Below are positions 1-11,442 of a stretch of DNA of 64,000 nt, in pieces (within the stretch, counting starts at the first letter, position 1; every line of letters starts with the position of its first letter). The notes under the pieces are model-generated. The model ran no database searches. It was not told where the DNA came from and saw only the letters and a program-made list of their open reading frames with translations. The position numbers and the translations under genes were made by a program. Source of the DNA: Tamarix chinensis (Eukaryota > Streptophyta > Magnoliopsida > Caryophyllales > Tamaricaceae); assembly GCA_030549775.1 (NCBI GenBank), contig CM060177.1, positions 69,057,638-69,121,637 on the forward strand, in the 5' to 3' direction.

Positions 1-150
1 TTTTAAGTTCTCAATATTTTATTTTGTATTCAATATGAGGATGGTATGGTAAGCATACTTATATCAAGTATGGCAATAACACCTAATTATTTTATTATTA
101 CACTTCTACTTAAATGAATTTTTTTAGTAGTGATTATTGGGGGTGTTATA
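1..150 (+). mobile_element. 3' terminus of a Gypsy-type LTR, cut by window edge
   Basis: The segment ends in TTGGGGGTGTTATA after a TAGTAGTGA motif, the same terminal block that closes the long LTRs at 17885, 36640 and 41690. Upstream, a 'ggtatggtaagcatac...caagtatggcaataacacc' context resembles the 'ctggtactaagtgtggcggtaatacc' context seen about 100 bp before those ends. Only the last part of the LTR is inside the window. No primer-binding site follows, so it is a solo LTR or a 3' LTR. Confidence 0.6.
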
Positions 151-818
151 TGTTCAGCAAAACCCATCAAGTAGTTCTTATGAATAGTCAATTGGTTAGA
201 CTAGCTATTCGATTAGTTTTTTATGCTATTTATTTTTATTTGGGTCTCTTATGCTTAAACTAGTTGATTGCTCCAAAGGACCAATTAACTTGTTCCACAT
301 GATTTCATCATGCTTGTTTATTATTTGTTTATCCTTTGTAGGGCCTCTATTCTAACTTTTCCATTACTTTGTGACACTAAATCATGATCTTGGTCATGTA
401 TGATTGGAAATAAGAAAATATTAAAATGATGAATATTATGGTGTGACTAAAAGCCTTATTTGGTGAGCTTAATGTTATCTCATTAATATCTAATTTCTAG
501 CTTGGATGCCTTGATTAAGTTGCATGTAAACATATAATTTGGTAGTTTGGTTGCCTTGATTATGTTTGGTGTTGTCACTTAGAAACACCTAATTAGTTAG
601 TAATAAATTTAAGTTGTGATTGTGACATAAGCTAATAATTATTAATAATGGAAATTAAGATTTTGTTTGAGATTTTTTCTCTGACTCTCAGAGTAGCTAC
701 CCAAAATTTAGTGGGTGGGTTGTTATGGTTATTATCTTTTCACTTAATAATAATTTTCCTTCTCTAGTGGGTTGTGTTTGGTAGGGGTATGCCCATATTT
801 ATAAGGTATAGGATTCTT
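151..818. other. AT-rich spacer, no gene seen
   Basis: No coding region, RNA gene or clear repeat boundary is visible. A few short palindromic words of the ACTAGTTGATTG / CAATTGGTTAGACTAG type occur near 190-290. They resemble the degenerate palindromes at 44046-44530. Confidence 0.5.
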
Positions 819-1437
819 TGTAACACCCCCATTTTTTACTACAAAAAAAAATTGTTTTAAACATTTATAGAAGAAAGAATAAAAAAAAACTCTTGAGAAA
901 AATAGGGTCTTAACACTGTATCTAATATTAAATATACATTCTACCATCTTTGTCAAACCAACAAACACAAGAAGCAAAGTGCACAAAAAATTAGTATAAA
1001 AGAGTAAATAGTCAGGGTTTAAAAAACCAAGACCATATCAATTAGAAAAAATCTAACGTATAGGAATAGCAAGTTCATAGAGAGTAGAGAAAGCTAGAGA
1101 ATTTAGGTCCCTTAGGACAAACAAAAATGGCTATTAGAACTTCCATACTCACTTTCCCTATAGTAGCCCTCAAATTCTTGCACAAGGACCTCTACTCATG
1201 AGATCATGTAGGTGATTAGTTGAACAAGCATGTCAATATGCTATATACTGAGTAAGATAAGTTACCTAATCATAAGATTTTATGATGCATATATAGTCGT
1301 AAAAGGCATATAGGCTATAATAGCACACATTCTTATTCATATGTAGGAACATAACAACTTAAGTGTTTTATTAACATGGAATTCTCATCTTGGTATCCTA
1401 CACATGCATATAGAAGTAGAGAAAATCATGTTCAATG
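819..1437 (-). mobile_element. Inverted, decayed LTR 3'-end fragment
   Basis: It begins TGTAACACCCCC followed by an ACTAC block, the reverse complement of the common LTR 3' terminus. At about 1185-1275 it carries a 'ctcatgagatcatgtaggtgatt...tgctatatactgagtaag' block, the inverted counterpart of the LTR block at 17335-17420 (compare the reverse LTR copies at 49795-49880 and 56775-56860). It is therefore the 3' part of a minus-strand LTR. It abuts the 5'-truncated left LTR of element A at about 1438, so the boundary is a rearrangement or nested junction. The family cannot be assigned. Confidence 0.5.
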
Positions 1438-1828
1438 TTGAATTTTTGATTTTGGAACCTAGAAATTTCTCCCTTCTCACCGCCGCCCATCGTCGTCGGC
1501 TGAACCACCCATAGAACTACTCCTTGCATCACCCTCTACTTAACTAAACCTTCCTCATCCCTCGATTTTCCCTGCACGAGCTACCCCGACCATGCAATGT
1601 TGCCCTCCCAATCAACCCCTCCTCAACCCTCACCGCCCTTCGTACTGTCGCCCTCCACCATTTATGCCATGACCACCACCCCTCACACCTCCCAAAAACA
1701 CCTACAGACTCTCCCTTACCTTTCCTTGCCCACCTTTTCCCCTTCCTCCCTCTCCTTCTCCTTTATCCTCCTTCCATCACCTCCTTCTACCACCTTTAAC
1801 CACCACATCCACCACTGCCATGCGCTGC

Positions 1829-3358
1829 TGATAGACGAGATTTATTGATTATTTTCATGTCTAAAAATATCATTTATCCCTCATAATTTCTACTAGATTT
1901 AATCTTTTCGTCGAGTTTTCCTCCTTTGAATAAGTTTTACAGGAAAGAAAAGAATTGAAGAAATTCAAGGAGAAATCAATGAGAAGAAGAAATCAAGTAG
2001 AAAACACATCAAGAAATGCCGAATCAAGGAGAGCAAAGTTGGAAAAGGAACAAATATATCAAGAGAAGTGAAGCTCAAACTTTCAAAGGAATTGAGTGCA
2101 AGAGAAGAAAACACGGGGGTCCCGTGTTTCCATAACACGGACCGTGTTATTAGTCCCGAATGGCGGTCGGTAAAACTTTGTCAGCAGAACGGTTGGAAGA
2201 AAACACGGGGGTCCCGTGTTTCATAAACACGGACCGTGTTTTCAGTTAAAAATGTATAACTGCCACGCAACTTGTTTATGATAAAAATGGGATATAAAAC
2301 AGAGTTCGGAACATCGGGAGAAGAGGATCGAATGTATTTTTCTCCCTTTATTCCTTTAGAATATACATGTAATTCACAATTCCAATCTTTGATCTTCTTG
2401 AATTCTATTGATGATTTGACATTCTGCACTTCAATTGATAAGTTTCTCTATTCCTTTGTTAATTTCTGTATTTCCATTTTGCAGAATTTAAGTAGTTTTT
2501 ATGCAATTTTACTTGTGATCATTTCATTGTTATCTAATTGTTGAAAGAATAGAATTTGTGAATGTGTTATTGTCATTAACTTTTAGTATTTCTGTATATT
2601 TGTATGAATTATGAGTATGCAGAGATTTGAATAAGTAAAACAGGGTAGGATAAATTGAAGATGGAATCATAACGTAATTATCATCTTATAATGTAAATGT
2701 TTGATTCTATATGATGTTTAATTGAATTAATGGTTTGAATTGAATGATTCCATATCATAGATTAAGATTCTTGAACTGACTAGATTGATCACCTATTTGG
2801 TTTAGGATTTAGTCTTTGCTAAGACAATGAAGTTAATCCGGAATTGTTAATCAATTTGTCTATAGTAGCAAAAAGACCATTAATTCGTGCAATTGCATGA
2901 TCCGAGCTTTTGTGATTATGATTGTAGTTGGCTACTTCCCGTTCATAATGCTACTATTAATTGAATCTAGTGTTCGTAACCTAGGTTATTAATTGGATGC
3001 AAAAATAATTGAGAGCATATTCAATTTATTAAGGTCGAGAGGAAGTATAGAAATTATTATTCTGAATTTCTTAAGTCAACATTAAACTATTTAGAATCAT
3101 TCTTTTATGTGAATGTATGACATTTTAATTCCATCATCAATTCAATCCTCCCCTAATTGTAAAGTCGTGGTTAAAGCTTTAGTATAATTGAATTTAGTTA
3201 GGAATCAATGAAATTGTACCAACGGGTTTATAACATCAATAGCAAAATTAGTGATTAAAACGTCATTCCTTGTGGGTTCGACTCCTTCTTGCCATATACT
3301 ACGTATTTGGGGATTAGGATTTATTTGTTAAATTTGTTGTACATACGACAGTGCATCA
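1829..3358 (+). repeat. 5' LTR of the Athila-type element
   Basis: The LTR begins TGATAGACGAG and ends GACAGTGCATCA. It is identical to 12857-14386 except at three single bases, all transversions. A TATA-type box lies at 2293-2299, so U3 covers about 1829-2320. Two copies of an ACACGG palindrome cluster lie 50 to 190 bp upstream of that box. A 90-residue reading frame at 2272-2544 and its twin at 13300-13572 are LTR sequence, not genes. Confidence 0.95.
2105..2300 (+). promoter_or_regulatory. U3 promoter of the Athila LTR with palindrome pairs and TATA box
   Basis: TATAAAA at 2293-2299 is the best TATA box in the LTR. Upstream are two copies of a double palindrome: AACACGGGGGTCCCGTGTT followed by AACACGGACCGTGTT, at about 2108-2149 and 2202-2239. 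The 3' LTR has the same block at about 13136-13328. Promoter function is inferred from position and the TATA box. The palindromes themselves are directly visible. Confidence 0.65.
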
Positions 3359-3364
3359 AATTTT

Positions 3365-3381
3365 TGGCGCCGTTGCCGGGG
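3365..3381 (+). other. Primer-binding site, tRNA-Asp (GUC) type
   Basis: TGGCGCCGTTGCCGGGG starts six bases after the 5' LTR. It is complementary to the 3' end of plant tRNA-Asp as I know it, the primer typical of Athila elements. It primes minus-strand cDNA synthesis. Confidence 0.9.
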
Positions 3382-3473
3382 AATTGGCAATTATAATCTC
3401 TAGTTTTGTTTTTGTTGTGGTTTCTTATTTTAGTTTTTGATAAATTCTTCACGTGACCTCATTTAATCTTTGA

Positions 3474-6400
3474 TTGTGTGTAATCTTCAGGCATTCACAA
3501 TTGAGATCATTTGCGAACGAGCATCAAGGACAAATTATTCCAGCCATAGATCCAAACTCATCTTCTCCAATTGCAACTAGGACAAGAAGGAAGTTGGAAC
3601 AAGCTAATCAGATTCCATCACCTTTTGAAGAAAGTTCCACAAACTTGGAAGAAGACGACATAGAGGATTTGTGTAGTACACCTTACTACATTAATCCACC
3701 GATGGCAGAGCGAACTCTCAAGGAGCTAGCTGCTCCTATCTTCAACCCTAATCTTTTATGCATTAATTATCCTGCTGATAATGATACTTGTGAAATCAAA
3801 CCTGGATTAATACGAGCCTTACCTGTTTTTACAGGTTTTAAAGACAATAATTCCATGGGTTCAAGCTGTTTCACCGACCCAAATAAATTTCTCAAGGAAT
3901 TCCATATAGCTTGTTCTGGTATGAAACCGAATGGAGTAAGTGTAGAAAAACTTAAACTCAAAGCTTTTCCTTTTGCTTTGGCTGATGCTGCTAAGGAATG
4001 GTTATATGATCTACCAGCGGGCTCAGTAAACACTTGGACTGATATGCAAAAGGTTTTCCTTGAAAAATATTTTCCTTCATCAAGAGAAACTAATATAAGA
4101 AAGGAAATATGTGGTATTAGGCAAGATGGAGGAGAATCTTTACACGAATATTGGGAACGTTTCAAGAAATTGTGTGGTAGTTGTCCTAATCATCAAATTA
4201 GTGAACAATTATTAATACAATATTTTTACGAAGGTTTATCTCCTATGGATCGCAATATGATAGATGCTGCTAGTGGTGGTACTTTAGTTGATAAAACACC
4301 CATCGAAGCAAAAAGGTTAATTGCGAATATGGCATCTAACTCACAATATTGTAATAGGGGTAATACTTCTATGTCTCAACAGGTGAAAGAAACCAATATT
4401 GCTGAATTAAAAACGCAAGTATCAAATTTGACAGCTCTTGTGGAAAGAGTTGTAGGAGAAAAGATTCCTGCCAAGGTATGTGGAATTTGTTCTTTTACAG
4501 GTCATCCAACTGATATGTGTCCTACTTTGCAGGAAGAACAACAAGTAAATGCCATTGGAGGACAACCATTTCCAAAAAGGAATGATCCATTTGCTCCAAC
4601 ATATAATCCTGGATGGAAGGATCACCCAAATCTAAGGTATGGAAACACTCAACAAAGTGGTAACTCATATTTCCGACCACAGATGTATCAAAATCAGCAA
4701 GGAGCAAATCCACCTCCCGGATTTTTCCAAATTCCACCAAATCAGCAAAGACCACCATTTCAACCGATGCCTCCACCACAAGTTTCACAACAATCGAGTG
4801 GTATGCCCTTGGAAGATTTGGTAAAATCTTTAGCTACAAATACCTTACAATTCCAACAAGAGACCAGAAACGGTATTAAGAATTTGGAAAATCAAGTGAG
4901 TCAACTAGCAGATTTCCTTGGAAAAATGCAAGCACAAGGTTCTTCAAAATTTCCTAGCCAGACTGAACGAAATCCCAAGGAAAATGCTAGTGCTATCACA
5001 ACTCGCAGTGGAAAACAACTATCTGATCCAAGAAAAGTGGATGAAGAAGAAAACACAAACAAGGACACAGATGAAACAAAGGTTGAAGAAGAAATTAAGG
5101 AAGATTCAACACAAACGGTGAAGACTAAGTCACATTCTCCTATAAAAATTCCTGCTCCTTTTCCTAGCAGGTTGGCCAAAAACAAGAAGGTAAATCATGA
5201 TAAGGAGATATTTGACATATTCAAGAAGGTAGAAGTCAACCTTCCTCTCATTGATGCGATCAAACAAGTACCCAGGTATGCGAAATTCCTCAAGAACTTG
5301 TGTACAAATAAAAGGAAACTTAATGAGAATGAGAAGGTAAGTGTGGGAGAAAATGTATCAGCAATGTTGCAAAGAAAGCTTCCACCAAAGTGCAAAGATC
5401 CAGGTATTTTCACTATACCTTGCAAAATTGGAAACACGAGGTACGAAAAATGCATGCTCGACTTAGGTGCTTCAATAAATGTCATGCCTTTATCTATCTT
5501 TAACACCCTAAGTCTAGGTCCTTTAAAGGAAACTCGTGTTATTATCCAATTGGCTGATAGATCTAACACATATCCTGAAGGGGTTATTGAAGATGTCTTA
5601 GTTCAGGTTAATGAATTAGTTTTTCCTGCGGATTTCTATGTGTTAGATATGCAAGATAATGGCTTGACTAATCCATCACCTATATTGTTAGGGAGACCAT
5701 TCCTAAAAACTTCAAAAACAAAAATTGATGTTCACGATGGAGTGTTAACCATGGAATTTGATGGTGAAATTATTAAGTTTAACATATATGATTCCATGAA
5801 ATTTCCTGCAGATGGTGAAGAGGTATCTATGATTGATGTCATTGAAAATTTAACTGAAATGGTGTACCAATTATCATCAGCTGATCCTTTAGAACTAACT
5901 TTGACACAAGGAATAGCAACTGAAAAATTGGAAGAATTAAGCAAATTGTATGACGTTGATGAAGAAATCAAGGAGGTAGTGGATGCTTTGGAAACATGTC
6001 CGAGCAGAATTGGAAAATTTGTGGATTTGCCATTGAGAGTGGATAGGCCTGTACCTTCCATAGAACAACCCCCTGAAGTGGAATTGAAACCTTTACCTGA
6101 CCATCTCAAATATGCATTCTTAGGAGATAAGAATACCCTTCCGGTTATCATATCTAGTGAACTAACATCTCATCAGGAAGAAAAACTGGTTAACGTATTG
6201 AAGAAATACAAATCAGCTTTGGGGTGGACAGTTGCTGATATTAAGGGTATTAGTCCTTCAGTTTGTATGCATCGGATTTTAATGGAAGAAGATGTGAAGC
6301 CTTGTAGACAAGTACAACGTAGGTTGAATCCGATAATGATGGAGGTTGTGAAGAAAGAGGTTCTTAAATTGCTAAGTGTGGGAGTCATTTATCCAATTTC

Positions 6401-8372
6401 TGATAGTAGTTGGGTAAGTCCGCTTCAGGTTGTCCCAAAGAAAACAGGCATAACAGTAGTGGAGAATGATAAAGGAGAAATGGTTCCTACTAGAGTTCAA
6501 AATGGTTGGAGGGTATGTGTTGACTATAGAAAACTGAACTCCATGACTAGGAAATATCATTTTCCTTTACCATTTATGGATCAAATGTTAGAACGGCTAG
6601 CGGGTCATGCTTATTATTGTTTTCTTGATGGTTATTCAGGATATGTGCAGGTTCCCATAGCTCCAGAAGATCAAGAGAAAACCACATTTACATGTCCCTA
6701 CGGTACGTTTGCATATCGACGCATGCCGTTTGGATTATGTAATGCTCCAGCTACATTTCAAAGGTGTATGGTAAGTATATTCTCTGAATATCTGGAGAAA
6801 ATTATCGAGGTATTCATGGATGATTTTAGTATCCATGGAGATACTTTTGAAGAATGCCTAGGTAATTTGACCCTTATCTTGAAAAGGTGTTTGGAAACAA
6901 ATCTTGTGCTAAATTCTGAAAAATGCCATTTTATGGTCCAACAAGGAATAGTTTTGGGACACGTCATTTCATCAAAAGGGATTGAAGTAGATAAAGCAAA
7001 AATTGATCTTATTTCTTCATTACCTTATCCATCAACTGTCAAAGATGTGCGATCATTTTTAGGGCATGCCGGGTTTTACCGCCGATTTATCAAGGATTTT
7101 TCTAAAATAGCCCAACCATTATGCAAGCTTCTTCAAAAAGAAAATGAATTTCATTTTGATGATGCATGCCAAAAATCATTTGACTATTTAAAGGAAAAAT
7201 TGATAAGTGCACCCATTCTTCAACCACCTGATTGGAATTTCCCATTTGAATTGATGTGTGATGCATCTAATTTTGCTGTTGGTGCGGTTTTAGGTCAACG
7301 AATCGGGAAAGAGCCACACGTGATATATTATGCCTCACGCACCTTGAATGAAGCTCAACTTAACTACACAACTACCGAAAAGGAGCTTCTTGCTATTGTC
7401 TTTGCTTTGGATAAATTTCGTTCTTATCTGTTAGGAACTGAAATAATTGTTTACTCTGATCATGCAGCATTGAAATATTTGTTAGCAAAGAAAGAGGCAA
7501 AACCACGACTGATTAGATGGATTCTTCTACTTCAAGAATTCAATATTCGCATTAAAGATAAGAAAGGAACCGAAAACGGAGTAGCAGATCATCTTAGTCG
7601 GTTAATCAAACAAGTTGAAGTTGAAGCACCTATCAATGAAGCATTTCCGGATGAGCAACTTCATGTCATTGGGAATGAGATACCATGGTATGCTGACATG
7701 GTCAATTTTCTCGTAGCTAAGGTATTTCCCTCTCACCTTACAAAAGCACAGAAAGATAAAATGAAAAGTCAGGCAAAATATTTTGTATGGGACGATCCAT
7801 ACTTGTGGAAACAATGTGCCGACCAAATCATTAGAAGATGTATTCCTGATAGTGAGGTCTTGTCAATTTTACATTTTTGTCACAGCTACGCTTGCGGGGG
7901 ACATTTTGGTCCCAAACGAACAGCTTATAAAGTTCTAGAGAGTGGATTCTTTTGGCCTACATTGTTTAGAGACTCTCATGAATTTTGTAAAACGTGTGAA
8001 AACTGTCAAAAGACTGGGGGATTAGGTCCTAGGAATGAAATGCCACAAACTCCTATCATAGCATGCGAAATCTTTGATGTTTGGGGTATGGATTTTATGG
8101 GCCCCTTTCCATCTTCTTTCGGGTTTAAATACATTCTTGTTGCTGTTGATTATGTGTCAAAATGGGTGGAGGCTAAGGCCACCCGTACTGATGATGCAAA
8201 GGTTGTTGCAGATTTTCTTCAAACTAACATTTTTGCAAGGTTTGGCATACCAAGGGCCATCATCAATGATAAAGGTTCACACTTCTGCAACAGAACCGTA
8301 GAAGCTCTATTAAAGAAATATCATGTGACACATCGAATATCTACAGCATATCATCCACAAACCAATGGTTAG
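3474..8372 (+). CDS. Athila-type gag-pol polyprotein, 5' part (gag, protease, RT, RNase H, integrase up to an amber stop)
   Basis: The open frame gives 1632 residues. A retrotransposon gag domain spans about residues 140-260. A CX2CX4HX4C zinc knuckle starts near residue 336 (CGIC...GH...MC). A Q/P-rich linker follows. The aspartic protease motif DLGA is at 663-666. RT has its catalytic FMDD at 1114-1117. RNase H begins around CDAS (Asp 1263) and runs through [16 protein letters not shown] and ADHLS. The integrase zinc finger starts near His 1470, and the DDE core has Asp 1540 and Asp 1599. The frame has no ATG at its start (TTG at 3474). The first in-frame ATG is 3702, at [12 protein letters not shown], so the true gag start is uncertain and may lie near 3702. 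A TAG at 8370-8372 replaces the glutamine usual after HPQTNG and stops translation just before the third catalytic residue of integrase. The frame continues without shift downstream. Confidence 0.92.
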   Translation: MCVIFRHSQLRSFANEHQGQIIPAIDPNSSSPIATRTRRKLEQANQIPSPFEESSTNLEEDDIEDLCSTPYYINPPMAERTLKELAAPIFNPNLLCINYPADNDTCEIKPGLIRALPVFTGFKDNNSMGSSCFTDPNKFLKEFHIACSGMKPNGVSVEKLKLKAFPFALADAAKEWLYDLPAGSVNTWTDMQKVFLEKYFPSSRETNIRKEICGIRQDGGESLHEYWERFKKLCGSCPNHQISEQLLIQYFYEGLSPMDRNMIDAASGGTLVDKTPIEAKRLIANMASNSQYCNRGNTSMSQQVKETNIAELKTQVSNLTALVERVVGEKIPAKVCGICSFTGHPTDMCPTLQEEQQVNAIGGQPFPKRNDPFAPTYNPGWKDHPNLRYGNTQQSGNSYFRPQMYQNQQGANPPPGFFQIPPNQQRPPFQPMPPPQVSQQSSGMPLEDLVKSLATNTLQFQQETRNGIKNLENQVSQLADFLGKMQAQGSSKFPSQTERNPKENASAITTRSGKQLSDPRKVDEEENTNKDTDETKVEEEIKEDSTQTVKTKSHSPIKIPAPFPSRLAKNKKVNHDKEIFDIFKKVEVNLPLIDAIKQVPRYAKFLKNLCTNKRKLNENEKVSVGENVSAMLQRKLPPKCKDPGIFTIPCKIGNTRYEKCMLDLGASINVMPLSIFNTLSLGPLKETRVIIQLADRSNTYPEGVIEDVLVQVNELVFPADFYVLDMQDNGLTNPSPILLGRPFLKTSKTKIDVHDGVLTMEFDGEIIKFNIYDSMKFPADGEEVSMIDVIENLTEMVYQLSSADPLELTLTQGIATEKLEELSKLYDVDEEIKEVVDALETCPSRIGKFVDLPLRVDRPVPSIEQPPEVELKPLPDHLKYAFLGDKNTLPVIISSELTSHQEEKLVNVLKKYKSALGWTVADIKGISPSVCMHRILMEEDVKPCRQVQRRLNPIMMEVVKKEVLKLLSVGVIYPISDSSWVSPLQVVPKKTGITVVENDKGEMVPTRVQNGWRVCVDYRKLNSMTRKYHFPLPFMDQMLERLAGHAYYCFLDGYSGYVQVPIAPEDQEKTTFTCPYGTFAYRRMPFGLCNAPATFQRCMVSIFSEYLEKIIEVFMDDFSIHGDTFEECLGNLTLILKRCLETNLVLNSEKCHFMVQQGIVLGHVISSKGIEVDKAKIDLISSLPYPSTVKDVRSFLGHAGFYRRFIKDFSKIAQPLCKLLQKENEFHFDDACQKSFDYLKEKLISAPILQPPDWNFPFELMCDASNFAVGAVLGQRIGKEPHVIYYASRTLNEAQLNYTTTEKELLAIVFALDKFRSYLLGTEIIVYSDHAALKYLLAKKEAKPRLIRWILLLQEFNIRIKDKKGTENGVADHLSRLIKQVEVEAPINEAFPDEQLHVIGNEIPWYADMVNFLVAKVFPSHLTKAQKDKMKSQAKYFVWDDPYLWKQCADQIIRRCIPDSEVLSILHFCHSYACGGHFGPKRTAYKVLESGFFWPTLFRDSHEFCKTCENCQKTGGLGPRNEMPQTPIIACEIFDVWGMDFMGPFPSSFGFKYILVAVDYVSKWVEAKATRTDDAKVVADFLQTNIFARFGIPRAIINDKGSHFCNRTVEALLKKYHVTHRISTAYHPQTNG

Positions 8373-8981
8373 GCCGAGGTATCTAACCGGGAAATCAAAT
8401 CAATCTTGGAAAAAATGGTGAAACCAACAAGAAAGGATTGGAGTTTACATCTTAATGATGCACTCTGGGCCTATCGTACAGCTTTCAAAACTCCAATTGG
8501 TATGTCTCCATATCGTTTGGTATACGGTAAGCCTTGTCATCTACCAGTTGAGTTAGAACATAAAGCTTTTTGGGCCGTCAAGAAATGTAACATGGAGTCA
8601 ACTGAAATTGGAAAACATAGGAGACTCCAATTACAAGAATTGGAAGAAATAAGAAATGAGGCTTTTGAAACTGCATTGAGATATAAAGATAGAACTAAAG
8701 CAGTTCATGATAAGTTCATTCTTAGAAAGAATTTTGATATTGGTCAAAAAGTTTTATTATATCATTCTCGATTGAAGTTATTTCCAGGAAAATTGAGGTC
8801 GAGATGGATCGGCCCATTTGTTGTGACTAATGTGTTTTCTCATGGTGCAGTTGAAATTAAAAGTGAGAAAACAGGAAAAATATGGAAGGTCAATGGACAT
8901 CGCCTAAAACCTTACTACGAAGGACATCAAGTGCACAATTTGGAAGTGGTTGATCTTACCACTCCCAATTATGAGAGCTGA
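8373..8981 (+). CDS. Athila-type integrase C-terminal part, same frame after the amber codon
   Basis: Sequence after the TAG stays in the same frame (first ATG at 8406) and ends at TGA 8979-8981, about 202 residues. It begins AEVSNREIK. The Glu at 8376-8378 is 35 residues after Asp 1599 and completes the D-D-35-E triad. The rest has motifs usual for the integrase C-terminal region, such as [21 protein letters not shown] and [15 protein letters not shown]. It is not a separate gene but the end of gag-pol, cut off by one in-frame TAG. Without readthrough or mutation of that codon this copy makes no complete integrase. No chromodomain is seen, as expected for Athila. Confidence 0.85.
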   Translation, partial: AEVSNREIKSILEKMVKPTRKDWSLHLNDALWAYRTAFKTPIGMSPYRLVYGKPCHLPVELEHKAFWAVKKCNMESTEIGKHRRLQLQELEEIRNEAFETALRYKDRTKAVHDKFILRKNFDIGQKVLLYHSRLKLFPGKLRSRWIGPFVVTNVFSHGAVEIKSEKTGKIWKVNGHRLKPYYEGHQVHNLEVVDLTTPNYES

Positions 8982-9121
8982 AAGACTTGCATTTTGTCAC
9001 TTGGGACACCCAAGTGTTGTATATAAGTTTTCTTTATTTCATATTTGGTATGACTTTGTATGTACATATTGTTATCTGTGTGGCAAAACATTGGTAGTTT
9101 ATTCCTTTGTTTAAAAAAAAA

Positions 9122-9590
9122 AACACGGGGGGGTCGTATTTGTAAACACGATCCGTGTTTCTTCTTCTGCAGATATTTTCAGAATTCCAGAGAGCTCAAA
9201 ATTTAACACGGGGGGTCCGTATTTGTTAACACGGCCCGTGTTTCTTCTTCTGCAGATATTTTCAGAATTCCAGAGAGCTCAAAATTTAACACGGGGGGTC
9301 CGTATTTGTTAACACGGCCCGTGTTTCTTCTTCTGCAGAAAATTTCAGAATTCCAGAGAGCTCAAAATTTAACACGGGGGTACCGTATTTGTTAACACGG
9401 TCCGTGTTTCTTTCTCTGCAGAAAATTTCAGAATTCCAGAGACCTTAAAAAGTAACACGGGGGTACCGTATTTAGTTACACGGTCCGTGTTTCTTTCTCT
9501 GCAAAACTGTTCAAAATTCCAGAGAGCCAAAAATATAACACGGGGGTACCGTATTTATGAAATACGGACCGTATTTTTCTCCAGAACCCT
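9122..9590 (+). repeat. 83-bp tandem array of ACACGG palindromes (five full units plus a partial sixth)
   Basis: Units start at 9122, 9205, 9288, 9371, 9454 and 9537, an exact 83-bp period. Each unit holds a double palindrome (AACACGG, then CCGTATT, then AACACGG paired with CCGTGTT), followed by a CT-rich word, CTGCAG or a variant, and an AATTCCAGAGAGC-type block. Units 1-3 use GGTCCGTATT and units 4-6 use GGTACCGTATT. The same palindrome occurs twice in each LTR upstream of the TATA box. The array lies between the end of gag-pol (8981) and the leader of the third ORF. Confidence 0.93.
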
Positions 9591-9599
9591 TTTTCCCCC

Positions 9600-10191
9600 C
9601 GTGTTTTCAGATCTGAAAATAACACGACCCTCTCTTCGTTTCTCTCCCATTTTCGCAGCACTCCTCTCCTTCGATTTCTCCATTTTTCTCACTCAACTCT
9701 TCAATTCATACAAAAATCCTACTCCATTTTCATCTCAACTTCTCTTCCCACCTTTAATTTTCTTTCCCCTGTCACTTTATCTCTGTTATTCATAAACAGA
9801 GCAATCGTCGTTCGTCTCAAACCCTAACATCCTCCGTCCATTGTTTCATCTATTTTTTTTGCAATTTGACTTAGGGTTTTCGTGGGATTTGATATCTACA
9901 TATCATCCTTCCGATTTCTACTTTGTTCTAACCATTTTCACGATTTAAGGTAAGTATTTTTCTCTTATGACAGCAATGTTCATCCAGTTTCAACGTTTTC
10001 TTACATATGTTGTTTTCCCGAATTACTGGGTTAGAAATCGGGTGTTTGACATCATGACAACATATGTATGCATTCAGTGCAGCTTTGTCATAAAATTATC
10101 ATTGTCAATTTCGTTTGATTTTTATGTATATGCTGAAAATTTCATGATTTCACCACTGAATTTTACCTGAAATGTGGTCATCTTTGTGTAG
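9600..10191 (+). promoter_or_regulatory. Gene-like leader and putative 5'UTR intron of the third ORF
   Basis: From about 9600 to 9949 the strand is CT-rich. It holds the telo-box-like word AAACCCTAA at 9819-9827 and CTTAGGGTTTTCG near 9870, both common in plant gene leaders. AAG|GTAAGT at 9947-9955 is a strong splice donor. TTTGTGTAG ends at 10191, directly before the ATG at 10192, and is a good acceptor. The implied intron is 242 bp (9950-10191). Splicing and promoter activity are inferred from consensus only. I see no convincing TATA box between the array and the leader. Confidence 0.6.
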
Positions 10192-11442
10192 ATGGCACCG
10201 AAAAAGAAACTACGTGCTGAAGGTGAATCCTTGAGATCCCGATCATCACCAACGCAAGCAAGACAACGTCGTAATCGTCCAAACGATTTAGGTATCATTT
10301 TTACCTCCCCCGAGCAACAAGAAAGGTACGATTACTTATCTCAGAGGCGTCTCACTGGTACTAGATATCTAGATGATGGATGTTTGCACACATTGGGCAT
10401 TCATAATCAAGTCATGCGTATGCTCGAAACTATAGGTTTGCAACATTTTGTCTATTGTACTAATCACACCTATAGACGTTTGACTTTAGAATTTTTAAGT
10501 ACCTTTGAATTGTGTGCTGAAATTGGTGATATTGGTGATACAAAGAATAATCAAGGGTATATTTCTTTTCGTCTTTTAAATGAGGATAGACAATTAGCGC
10601 TGCATGAACTTGCCCACATTTTCATGTTACCTTCACAGGGAGTTAGATTCATGTTACCCTTGTTTTATGCCAACCGTTTTTTCGCAAAAATAGGTGATAC
10701 AACGAATATGCCTACTCCCGATACATTCCGCATTTCTGAAGCCAAATCCTCTAGGATTTTTAACCTAGTTTTCCGATACATTCAGAGGCTTTTGGCTACT
10801 ACCATATTTGGGAGAGGCGATAGTACCGGAGTCGTTCGTTCAATTGAACTTTTCTTTCTCTACTCCATGCTTGAACATTATTCTGTTGATACTGCCTATT
10901 TTATTGCCAAACAATTTCAACGGGTCAGTAATTCCAAACAAGGGGACATTGTTATCGGGGGTTTAATCACCACCATCTGTTTGAGTTTGGACATACCCCT
11001 TCCAGAGGATATGCCTATTGAAGCCATGAGTACCCGCATTGATATAGAACATTGTCGCCTTACGCATCTTATTGAGCGTAGGAATAATGCGTGGTACCTT
11101 TCTTATCAGGGGCGTGTTTTCTTTCCTCTTCCTAACCCTTCCAAAACTGATCCTTTAAATCCTTTGAATTGGCAACCAAATGAAGATGAAGATAACCCTA
11201 CCCCATTAGCAATTGAACATCCTATCCTACCTCATGGTGCTCATCCACCACCACCACCACGATCCCAAGCCAGCTCTTCTTCCTCCTCCACTTTTGTTCC
11301 CGAATGGCATCTCCAATTTCAAAATTAGGTGTATTCCCAATTGGATTCCATTCGCGCTAACCAAAATCAAATGATGGAGATGATGAAGACTCTCTATGAT
11401 TTCCATCTCGGGAGCCGAGATCCTCCTCCACCTCCCTCTTGA
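10192..11442 (+). CDS. Third ORF in env-like position (Athila ORF-1-like protein), with in-frame amber codon
   Basis: The ATG at 10192 follows the putative splice acceptor and opens 378 codons to TAG at 11326-11328. The frame then continues 37 more codons to TGA at 11440-11442. The N-terminus is basic (MAPKKKLRAEGESLRSR). The body resembles the plant 'ATHILA ORF-1'/putative plant transposon protein families by words such as FTSPEQQERYDYLSQR, TLEFLSTFEL, YISFRLLNEDRQLALHELA and GGLITTI. A proline- and serine-rich stretch near residues 345-370 precedes the TAG. The tail after it has a heptad-like helix (MMEMMKTLYDF) and a DPPPPPS end, as expected for the natural C-terminus. So the TAG looks like a point mutation, probably of CAG. 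The protein's role is unknown. It sits where retroviruses carry env, but I see no signal peptide or membrane segment. Confidence 0.8.

Noticed and set aside
2272..2544. 90-residue reading frame, repeated at 13300-13572
   Set aside because: It is duplicated only because both copies are LTR. It lies over the TATA box and leader and has no recognisable domain.
3767..4165. Antisense frames inside gag-pol (also 5195-5569, 5732-6151 and others)
   Set aside because: They are shadows of a well-supported sense-strand polyprotein.
9122..9590. CRISPR-like array
   Set aside because: The whole 83-bp unit is repeated and there are no unique spacers. The context is a plant retrotransposon.
9487..9795. 102-residue frame between the array and the third ORF
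   Set aside because: It overlaps the array's end and the CT-rich leader, has no domain, and starts inside repeat unit 5.
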